Shown here: in pieces, positions 1-6,322 of the stretch
How the letters are laid out: every line of letters begins with the position of its first letter
How positions within the stretch are numbered: the first letter of the stretch is position 1
From: Thermaerobacter marianensis
Lineage (GTDB): Bacteria > Bacillota > Sulfobacillia > DYIH01
Assembly: GCA_020723785.1 (NCBI GenBank)
Contig: DYIH01000098.1
Span: 1 to 6,322 of the forward strand
Length of the DNA: 6,322 nucleotides
Direction: 5' to 3'
The notes under the pieces: generated by a model
What the model was told of the DNA's origin: nothing
Database searches by the model: none
Seen by the model: only the letters and a program-made list of their open reading frames with translations
Position numbers and translations under genes: made by a program

Positions 1-238
1 GGGACCAAATGTACCTGATGCCGCCGAGCTTGAAGGAATGGCTACCGGAAGACGACGTGGCGTGGTTCGTGATGGACGCCGTGTGCCAGATGGACTTGAC
101 ACGCAAGTGCTCAAGTTGTGCGCGGAGGCCGGCCTGGTCAAGGTGGGCCTGGTGGGCCTGGAAGGGACGAGGATCAAGGCCAACGCGGCGCTGGCCGCCA
201 ACCGGACCCACACCTCCATTGAGATAGGGTTGTCATGA
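1..238 (+). pseudogene. IS1182-family transposase remnant, internally deleted and frameshifted
   Basis: Two pieces of one transposase are visible in different frames. The first (frame from position 3) reads DQMYLMPPSLKEWLPEDDVA, then WFVMDAVCQMDL. This is the typical start of IS1182-family transposases, which usually have a 'PPSL.DWLPEDHLA' block. The ATG at 9 is internal, because the frame and the family match continue to the left edge. From about position 98 the family match moves to the +2 frame (KLCAEAGLVKVGLVGLEGTR, then IKANAALAANRTHTSIE), ending at a TGA at 236-238. In intact relatives these two blocks are separated by several dozen residues, so an internal deletion with frame change is inferred near 98-105. 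The match stops again after about 228, before the rest of the DDE domain. The 'V.LDGT' motif, which normally supplies a catalytic Asp, here reads GLEGT, with Glu in its place. The element cannot make an active enzyme. The family assignment is from motif memory, not from a search. Confidence 0.8.
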
Positions 239-377
239 GTCACGCAAGCCTTGCGCGGCAAGGGTTCGCAGCCCTGGAATATAATTGTGGTTAATAAAGC
301 TGGTCGCGCCCAGGCGGGGGGCCGCCCGACTGAGCGACCGGCGGGGGCGCCAACCAAAATAGAGAGGCGCCAGGCGC
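239..377. other. intergenic region between IS remnant and mltG end
   Basis: I see no gene here. The stretch contains a small inverted repeat at 249-263 (CCTTGC, 3-base spacer, GCAAGG), an AT-rich patch at 278-300 that includes a lone TATAAT at 280-285, a larger nested inverted repeat at 302-339, and the probable mltG terminator at 355-378. The TATAAT has no convincing -35 box 16-18 bases upstream on the + strand and no gene downstream, so I do not call a promoter. The AT-rich patch and inverted repeats may include an old insertion-element end, but no target duplication can be shown. Confidence 0.6.
302..339. repeat. nested inverted repeat (cruciform/hairpin)
   Basis: The outer arms are GGTCGC (302-307) and GCGACC (334-339). 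The inner arms are GGCGG (313-317) and CCGCC (322-326) around a four-G loop. The two stems are separated by internal loops of five and seven bases. On the minus strand the structure is followed by AGCTTTATTAACC, a weak T-rich stretch, so it could act as a second, back-up terminator for the minus-strand genes. It could equally be a leftover of the insertion element. Confidence 0.4.
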
Positions 378-378
378 C
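355..378 (-). terminator. probable rho-independent terminator of mltG
   Basis: On the minus strand the mltG stop codon TAG runs straight into GGCGC-CTG-GCGCC (a 5-bp GC-only stem with a 3-base loop, 378 to 366), followed by TCTCTATTTT. The last base of the stop codon is the first base of the stem. The stem is short and the T-tract is interrupted, which lowers confidence, but stem and tail are in the right order directly after the gene. Confidence 0.5.
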
Positions 379-1412
379 TAGCGGCCGCCCATGCGGGCTA
401 CGTTCCGATTGTGCTCGGCGAGGGTGCGGGCGAAGATGTGGCTGCCGTCGCCCCGAGCGACGAAGTACAGGTGGGGCGTGTCGGCCGGGTAGAGGGCGGC
501 GCGGATGGCGGCTTCCCCCGGGGAGGCGATGGGGCCCGGGGGCAGGCCGGTACGCCGGTAGGTGTTGAACGGTGAATCCGCCTCCAGGTCGCGGTATAAC
601 AGCGGGCCGCGGAACTTGCCCAGGGCGTAGCGCACCGTCGGGTCGGCGTCCAGCCGCATCCCCAGGCGCAGCCGATTCCAGTAGACGCCGGCGATGAGCG
701 GGCGTTCCGCCGGAACCCGCGCCTCCCGTTCGACGATGGAGGCCAGTGTCACCGCCTGGTGTACGGTAAGACCCAATTCGCGGGCACGCGCGCGGAGTTG
801 TTCGTTGAAAACCAAACGGAAGCGCTCGACCAACCGGACGGCGATGTCCCGGGCCGACGCCTCCGGGCCTACCTGGTAGGTGTCGGGGAAGAGGTAGCCC
901 TCCAGGGCGTAGCGGAGGCCGGCCCGCTCCGGCGTTCCTTCCGCGGGCAGGAAGTCGGCCGCGAGGGTGGGGTCGTTGAAGGCCCGGCGCAGATCATCCT
1001 CGGGCGCCAGCCCCCGGCGAGCCAGCAGCTTGATGATGTCCTCAACGGTAAACCCTTCGGGGATGGTGAAGGAGCGGGTGAGGGTTTCCCCGCCGCGCTC
1101 GAGTTCCGCCAGGATCTCCCGGGGCGTCATCGCGGGGGTGAGCCGGTACCGGCCGGCCCGCAACCGGCCGTCGGCCCCGCTCCAGCGGGCGAGGAGCAGG
1201 AAAACTACGCGGTTCTTGACGAGGCCCTTGTTCTCAAGGATCGCGGCGATGTCCGCCGTGGACGCCCCTCGCGGCACGTCGACCAACACCTGACGGTCGC
1301 TGCCGACCTCCATGGGCGCACTCAGGATTGTGTAGAAGAAAGCGGCGCTAAGCGCCAGGAGCGCGGCAACGGCGGCGAACAGTCCGAGCAGGAGTCCGGT
1401 ACGGCGGCGCAT
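378..1412 (-). CDS. mltG: endolytic murein transglycosylase MltG (YceG-like)
   Basis: MltG is a membrane-anchored lytic transglycosylase that cuts nascent peptidoglycan glycan strands inside the chain and so sets their length. With the start chosen here the protein has 344 residues, close to the family's usual size. Residues 5-30 form one hydrophobic membrane anchor after a basic MRRRT, with the rest outside. A LysM-like/YceG N-terminal part (about 40-110) precedes the catalytic domain. The hallmark block LASIVEREA (about 223-231) carries the expected catalytic Glu (E228), followed by YWNRLRLGMRLDADPTV, SPFNTY (280-285) and LPPGPI (290-295). I chose the ATG at 1412 because AAAAGGAG lies 12 bases upstream. 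A longer in-frame ATG at 1475 adds 21 Pro-rich residues but has no visible ribosome binding site. The gene is the last of the cluster, 91 bases after the DUF1292 gene, and ends in a probable terminator. All key motifs are present. Confidence 0.93.
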   Translation of the reverse strand: MRRRTGLLLGLFAAVAALLALSAAFFYTILSAPMEVGSDRQVLVDVPRGASTADIAAILENKGLVKNRVVFLLLARWSGADGRLRAGRYRLTPAMTPREILAELERGGETLTRSFTIPEGFTVEDIIKLLARRGLAPEDDLRRAFNDPTLAADFLPAEGTPERAGLRYALEGYLFPDTYQVGPEASARDIAVRLVERFRLVFNEQLRARARELGLTVHQAVTLASIVEREARVPAERPLIAGVYWNRLRLGMRLDADPTVRYALGKFRGPLLYRDLEADSPFNTYRRTGLPPGPIASPGEAAIRAALYPADTPHLYFVARGDGSHIFARTLAEHNRNVARMGGR

Positions 1413-1503
1413 GTCGCCGGCAGTCTCCTTTTGCGGCGGCATGGGCGGCGGGCTCTGCGGCACGGCGGCGTCCATGGCGGCGGTACCGGGTCAGGGCCAA
1501 CGT

Positions 1504-1869
1504 TCAACGGTAGCGCCGCTCATCGCGTTCGTCGTCTTCGTCATCCTCGTCGTCCTCGTCGTGGTCATCCTCGTCCTCGTCGGTCTCCCAGTCCTCTTCC
1601 TCGTCCGAATCCTCCTCGTCCTGGAAATCCTCCCAGGCCTGGGCGACACGCTCCCATTCCTCGTCGTCGTCGATGTCGACCAAGATGTCGTTGCCCTGCT
1701 CGTCGGACTCCATGCGCAGGACGAAGGCTTCTTCTTCCTCCCCGGGTTCGGCCAGGATGGCGTAGTCCTTGCCTTCCACGTTGATGACATCGATGACCTC
1801 GAACTCATGGGACTCGCCGTTCTCGTCGGTCAACACCACAAATTCGCCTTCCCGCTCCTGCTCGGACAC
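1504..1869 (-). CDS. DUF1292 family protein with long acidic tail
   Basis: This is a small cytosolic protein of 121 residues and unknown biochemical role, resembling the DUF1292 family (Bacillus YrzB type). Residues 10-60 match the family pattern: FVVLTDENGESHEFEVIDVI, then VEGKDYAILAEPGEEEEAFVLRM. These are alternating strands typical of the domain, and the family usually sits between ruvX and mltG as here. The start is a GTG at 1869 with AGAGGTGG ending five bases upstream. The frame stays open to an ATG at 1986, but those 39 extra residues have no family character and would overlap the promoter at 1903-1931. The C-terminus is unusual: 30 of the last 41 residues are Asp or Glu, ending in RDERRYR, which is longer and more acidic than I expect for the family. 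The gene probably has its own promoter and is co-transcribed with mltG. Confidence 0.85.
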   Translation of the reverse strand: MSEQEREGEFVVLTDENGESHEFEVIDVINVEGKDYAILAEPGEEEEAFVLRMESDEQGNDILVDIDDDEEWERVAQAWEDFQDEEDSDEEEDWETDEDEDDHDEDDEDDEDDERDERRYR

Positions 1870-1874
1870 CTGGA

Positions 1875-1882
1875 CCACCTCT
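1875..1882 (-). promoter_or_regulatory. ribosome binding site of DUF1292 gene
   Basis: The minus strand reads AGAGGTGG with five bases to the GTG at 1869. It fixes the GTG as the start in preference to the upstream in-frame ATG at 1986. Confidence 0.7.
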
Positions 1883-1902
1883 TTCCGTGATATAACTACG
1901 TT

Positions 1903-1931
1903 ATTGTATTCCAGGGGGTGGCAGGCGTCAA
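1903..1931 (-). promoter_or_regulatory. sigma-A type promoter for DUF1292-mltG
   Basis: The minus strand has TTGACG (1931-1926), a 17-base spacer, and TACAAT (1908-1903). Each box differs by one base from the consensus, and the spacing is optimal. The start of transcription would be near 1896, giving a leader of about 27 bases that contains the AGAGGTGG site. This makes DUF1292-mltG an independently transcribed unit inside the cluster. Confidence 0.72.
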
Positions 1932-1932
1932 G

Positions 1933-1973
1933 GGAGCGACCGCCGTCTCGTGAGCGAGCGCCGCCTTCGCTCC
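1933..1973. repeat. inverted repeat directly upstream of the DUF1292 promoter
   Basis: The arms GGAGCGA (1933-1939) and TCGCTCC (1967-1973) match perfectly over 7 bp. The 27-base interior contains a second small stem, CTCG/CGAG (1947-1950 with 1955-1958). The repeat ends one base before the -35 box, so it could be an operator or part of a terminator for ruvX read-through. It has no T-tract. Its role is not known. Confidence 0.4.
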
Positions 1974-1993
1974 GCGCTCCTACCACGTGTATT

Positions 1994-2010
1994 ACTCCAC
2001 CCTTTGGAGT
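1994..2010. repeat. small perfect inverted repeat in ruvX-DUF1292 gap
   Basis: ACTCCA (1994-1999) and TGGAGT (2005-2010) surround a five-base loop. The local sequence is AT-richer than its surroundings. On the minus strand it is followed by AATACACG, with no T-tract, so it is not a standard terminator. Confidence 0.4.
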
Positions 2011-2024
2011 GAAATGGTCAAGCT

Positions 2025-2059
2025 AAACGGATCGTTTCGGAAGGCGGCGTCGCGGACGC
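2025..2059 (-). other. two tandem mini-hairpins after the ruvX stop codon
   Basis: Immediately after the ruvX TGA, the minus strand forms GCGTC-CGC-GACGC (2059-2047, 5 bp). Ten bases later comes AAACG-ATC-CGTTT (2037-2025, 5 bp). Neither is followed by a good T-tract. They may mark the 3' end of the alaS-rhomboid-ruvX transcript or protect it, but termination is not demonstrated by sequence alone. Confidence 0.35.
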
Positions 2060-2503
2060 TCACCCCGACCAGGGCTGCCGGCGTGCGCGGCCGGCATCCA
2101 GGTAGCCCTGCAGGATCAGGGTGGCGGCCACCTTGTCCACCACCTGCCGGCGCCGGGCGCGGCTGAGGTCGCCGGCGATCAGCGCCCGTTCCGCCGCCCG
2201 GGTGGTCAGGCGCTCGTCCCAGGTCTCCACGGGCAGTCCGAGTTCCCTGGCCAGCCGGTCGACAAAAGCCAGAACCTTCTCCCCCTGCGGCCCCAGGGAG
2301 CCGTCAAGGTTCCGGGGGAGGCCGACGACGACGCAGGCCACCCCGTGGGCGCCGGCCAGTTCCCTCAGAGCCGCCAGGTCGGCATCCAGGCCCCGGCGCC
2401 GCAGGACCGTCAGCCCCTGGGCCGTCAGGCCCAGTTCGTCGGAGAGCGCCACCCCGATTCTCTTATCCCCCACATCCAGTCCCATGATGCGCACGGCCGT
2501 CAC
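2060..2503 (-). CDS. ruvX: RuvX/YqgF family RNase H-fold nuclease
   Basis: This is a Holliday-junction-resolvase-like protein of the YqgF family. In bacteria it is linked to 5' processing of 16S rRNA precursor and/or junction resolution. The predicted 147 residues match the normal family length of about 140-150. Visible motifs in order are IMGLDVGDKRIGVALSD near the N-terminus (first catalytic Asp), VVVGLPRNLDGSLG in the middle, WDERLTT (second acidic pair) and VDKVAATLILQGYLD near the end (last catalytic Asp). I chose the GTG at 2503 because it overlaps the rhomboid stop codon as GTGA, a common coupling arrangement. A second GTG at 2494 is also possible, with GGTGA five bases upstream. The frame stays open to an ATG at 2578, but that extension is Arg-rich and lies inside the rhomboid gene. 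The flanking alaS and DUF1292-mltG genes are the usual Firmicutes company of ruvX. Confidence 0.92.
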   Translation of the reverse strand: MTAVRIMGLDVGDKRIGVALSDELGLTAQGLTVLRRRGLDADLAALRELAGAHGVACVVVGLPRNLDGSLGPQGEKVLAFVDRLARELGLPVETWDERLTTRAAERALIAGDLSRARRRQVVDKVAATLILQGYLDAGRARRQPWSG

Positions 2504-3177
2504 CGGACGTGGCGCCGTTCGCGGAAAAAGTAGACGAGCACGGCGCCGGCGACGAACCCGCCGATGTGGGCCCACCATGCGACGCTGGAGGCCGCCATGT
2601 TGGGGACGCCCAGGGCGGCCACCCCGCTGACCAGCTGGAGAAGGAACCAGATCACGAGGAAAAAGGCCGCCGGCAGTTCGACGGTCGTCAGAAAGATACC
2701 GAGGGGCACCAGGGTCAGCACCCGGGCGTAGGCAAAATTCACGAAATAGGCCCCCAGGACCGCCGCCACGGCGCCGCTGGCCCCGATGGTCGGCACGCCG
2801 GACCCCGGGGCGACGAAAACATGGGTCAGATTGGCCACGGCCCCGGCCAAGAGGTAGAATCCCAGATAGCGTCCGGGGCCCATCAGGTCCTCGACGTTAT
2901 CGCCGAATACCCACAGGAACACCATGTTGCCGATGATGTGCAGCCAGCCTCCGTGCAGGAACATGGCGGTGAAGAGCGGCCGGTAGTCGCCCGGGGAGAG
3001 GGAAGGCAGCGCCTCGGCGACGCGTTCCGGGACGACGCCGAAACGGAAGAACAGGGCTTCCAGTTCCGGTTGGGACAGTGACAACTCGTAGAAGAACACC
3101 AACACGTTGATAATGATCAACGCGGTGTTCATCACCGGGAAGCGACGGGATGGGATGTTGTCCCGCAGGGGGATCAT
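2500..3177 (-). CDS. rhomboid family intramembrane serine protease
   Basis: Rhomboids are integral membrane proteases that cut transmembrane substrates within the bilayer; the substrate here is unknown. The 225-residue protein starts MIPLRDNIPSRRFP, a frequent beginning for bacterial rhomboids, followed by several hydrophobic segments (about 17-32, 80-92, 104-125, 131-149, 152-190, 199-217). The family signatures are all present: HGGWLHIIGN (75-84, the H...N oxyanion region), GASGA with the predicted nucleophile Ser134, and AHIGG with the predicted catalytic His204. The family needs only this Ser-His dyad, so the enzyme should be active. I chose the ATG at 3177 because GAGGTG lies five bases upstream. 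An in-frame ATG at 3198 adds MPDRGVA without better support. The gene follows alaS after a 139-base gap and overlaps ruvX by four bases. Confidence 0.93.
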   Translation of the reverse strand: MIPLRDNIPSRRFPVMNTALIIINVLVFFYELSLSQPELEALFFRFGVVPERVAEALPSLSPGDYRPLFTAMFLHGGWLHIIGNMVFLWVFGDNVEDLMGPGRYLGFYLLAGAVANLTHVFVAPGSGVPTIGASGAVAAVLGAYFVNFAYARVLTLVPLGIFLTTVELPAAFFLVIWFLLQLVSGVAALGVPNMAASSVAWWAHIGGFVAGAVLVYFFRERRHVR

Positions 3178-3262
3178 GGCCACACCTCGATCCGGCACTC
3201 CCAGCCCACCGCATCAGCGACGAGGCGGGGACCCCGGGACTGGCCGTAGCTTATGGAACGGT

Positions 3263-3284
3263 CGGACAGCCTATGCGCCGTCCG
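3263..3284 (-). other. strong hairpin between alaS and the rhomboid gene
   Basis: On the minus strand CGGACGGC (3284-3277) can pair with GCTGTCCG (3270-3263) over 8 bp (seven Watson-Crick pairs and one G-U) around a six-base loop. No T-tract follows (ACCGTTCC), so it is not a standard terminator. It may partly end the alaS transcript, be an RNA-processing or stability element, or be incidental. The remaining sequence between 3178 and 3316 contains the rhomboid ribosome binding site but no convincing promoter, so rhomboid and ruvX may depend on transcription from alaS. Confidence 0.4.
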
Positions 3285-3316
3285 CGGTATCCGTAGCGGC
3301 CGCCAGCGTTATTGCG

Positions 3317-5965
<2,649 letters not shown>

Positions 5966-6007
5966 CGGTTGCACGGCGGTCAACGGCCTCCCGTGTCCTG
6001 TCCGGGT

Positions 6008-6035
6008 CCCCACCGAAACCGTGGCTTGGGTGGGG
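6008..6035 (-). other. hairpin in the alaS 5' leader
   Basis: The arms CCCCACC (6008-6014) and GGTGGGG (6029-6035) match perfectly over 7 bp with a 14-base loop. An alternative 4-bp pairing, CCAC (6010-6013) with GTGG (6021-6024), uses part of the same arm. The hairpin would lie near the 5' end of the alaS mRNA, about 20 bases downstream of the predicted -10 box and before the GGGAGG site. It could stabilise the mRNA or influence translation. Its GGTGGGGACC side vaguely resembles the T-box GGTGGNACC motif, but the rest of a T-box is missing. Confidence 0.4.
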
Positions 6036-6052
6036 TTGAAAAATCTCCTCCT

Positions 6053-6081
6053 ATTATAGCGGTTTTGGGCGCCGGTGACAG
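6053..6081 (-). promoter_or_regulatory. probable alaS promoter
   Basis: On the minus strand a perfect -10 box TATAAT (6058-6053) has CTGTCA (6081-6076) 17 bases upstream, matching four of six -35 positions. The box sits in the only AT-rich patch of this intergenic region, and transcription would start near 6046, giving a leader of about 80 bases. A purine block AGGAGGAG follows the -10 box immediately; it lies too far from the alaS start to be its ribosome binding site. Confidence 0.65.
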
Positions 6082-6119
6082 GTCGGCAGCGGTACAGGGT
6101 CGGCGGCGGTAGGGGGGGG
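6074..6119. repeat. short G-rich direct repeats and G8 tract upstream of alaS
   Basis: GGTCGGCAGCGGTA (6081-6094) and GGTCGGCGGCGGTA (6098-6111) differ at one base and are 17 bases apart. They are followed by a run of eight G (6112-6119). The first copy touches the alaS -35 box. The repeats could bind a regulator or form a G-rich secondary structure in the divergent intergenic region, but no known operator is recognised. Confidence 0.45.
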
Positions 6120-6175
6120 CGGACCCGATGTAAGATGGTGCGCAGGATTGTGGTAATGTATGTAGAAATTGTGAG

Positions 6176-6185
6176 AGGGGAGGTG
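6176..6185 (+). promoter_or_regulatory. ribosome binding site of the divergent gene
   Basis: A purine-rich GGGGAGGTG (6177-6184 region) lies about six bases before the GTG at 6192. Its strength is the main argument that the GTG is a true start. I find no convincing + strand promoter in the roughly 100 bases before it. Confidence 0.6.
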
Positions 6186-6191
6186 TTCGGC

Positions 6192-6322
6192 GTGGATCCT
6201 GAACTGCGCGAGTACCTGGAATCGATGAATCGCCGGCTGGACGACCTGCAGTCGGGGCAGTCGGCCCTGCGCGAGGAGATCGCCGACCTCCGCGCCGACA
6301 TGGGAAACGGCCAGTCGGCCCT
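6192..6322 (+). CDS. N-terminus of a coiled-coil protein (partial, runs off the window)
   Basis: A GTG start with a strong ribosome binding site opens a frame that runs without a stop to the window edge (43 complete codons). It begins VDPELREYLESMNRRLDDLQ and continues with leucine/isoleucine residues at heptad-like spacing among many charged residues, which points to an alpha-helical coiled coil. GQSAL occurs twice, 18 residues apart, and the underlying 11 bases are identical (6258-6268 and 6312-6322), suggesting an internally repeated protein. There is no signal peptide or membrane segment in the visible part. I do not recognise a family; short coiled-coil proteins of many functions look like this. 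It is transcribed divergently from alaS, 226 bases away. Confidence 0.65.
   Translation, partial: MDPELREYLESMNRRLDDLQSGQSALREEIADLRADMGNGQSA

Noticed and set aside
280..285. TATAAT as a + strand promoter -10 box
   Set aside because: No -35 box at the right distance and no + strand gene downstream; it is probably chance in an AT-rich patch.
759..1784. 341-codon + strand frame antisense to mltG and DUF1292
   Set aside because: It overlaps two well-supported genes, has no recognisable domain, and its composition is typical of GC-rich antisense frames.
1411..1890. Valine/leucine-rich + strand frame that looks like a membrane protein
   Set aside because: It is the antisense reading of the GAC/GAG-rich acidic tail of the DUF1292 gene; GTC/CTC codons appear automatically. 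The sense frame has a promoter, a ribosome binding site and family motifs.
1870..1986. Longer start for the DUF1292 gene at the ATG at 1986
   Set aside because: It would translate through the promoter at 1903-1931 and lacks family similarity. The GTG at 1869 has a good ribosome binding site.
1986..2021. Possible second minus-strand promoter with TTGACC at 2021-2016
   Set aside because: The nearest -10-like TAATAC lies 21 bases away, too far for a standard promoter.
5966..6301. N-terminal extension of alaS by 112 codons to an ATG at 6301
   Set aside because: The extension crosses the TATAAT promoter and the start of the divergent gene, and has no AlaRS character. Known AlaRS proteins begin near MTAADIRRAF.

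Overview
The window is ordinary chromosomal DNA from a high-GC bacterium, most likely a high-GC member of the Firmicutes (Clostridia or a neighbouring class). The evidence is the gene set alaS, ruvX, a DUF1292 protein and mltG in that order on one strand (a classic Firmicutes neighbourhood), AGGAGG-type ribosome binding sites, and sigma-A-like promoters of the TTGACG-17-TACAAT kind. Genus or species cannot be read from this stretch.

Layout from left to right. Positions 1-238 hold the decayed end of an IS1182-family transposase on the + strand. It has an internal deletion and frameshift near position 100 and is cut off again near 228. Positions 239-377 have no gene but contain inverted repeats, including a probable terminator for mltG. 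Positions 378-3177 carry, on the minus strand, mltG, the DUF1292 gene, ruvX and a rhomboid protease gene. AlaS lies upstream of these, also on the minus strand (3317-5965). The alaS leader and promoter (about 5966-6081) lie next to a short G-rich repeat block. A divergent + strand gene begins at 6192 and runs off the end of the window; only a coiled-coil N-terminus is visible.

Read in the direction of transcription, the order is alaS, rhomboid, ruvX, DUF1292, mltG. AlaS charges tRNA-Ala, the rhomboid cleaves membrane proteins inside the bilayer, RuvX (YqgF) is an RNase H-fold nuclease linked to 16S rRNA maturation or junction resolution, DUF1292 is a small acidic protein of unknown function, and MltG cuts nascent peptidoglycan strands. 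Rhomboid and ruvX overlap by GTGA and are probably translationally coupled. A good internal promoter at 1903-1931 can drive DUF1292-mltG independently of the upstream genes.

I do not see a clearly new biological system. The points most worth a second look are the rhomboid gene in the place where ireB (DUF965) usually sits, the run of hairpins and the promoter between ruvX and DUF1292, the unusually long acidic tail of the DUF1292 protein, and the structured, repeat-bearing region upstream of alaS.
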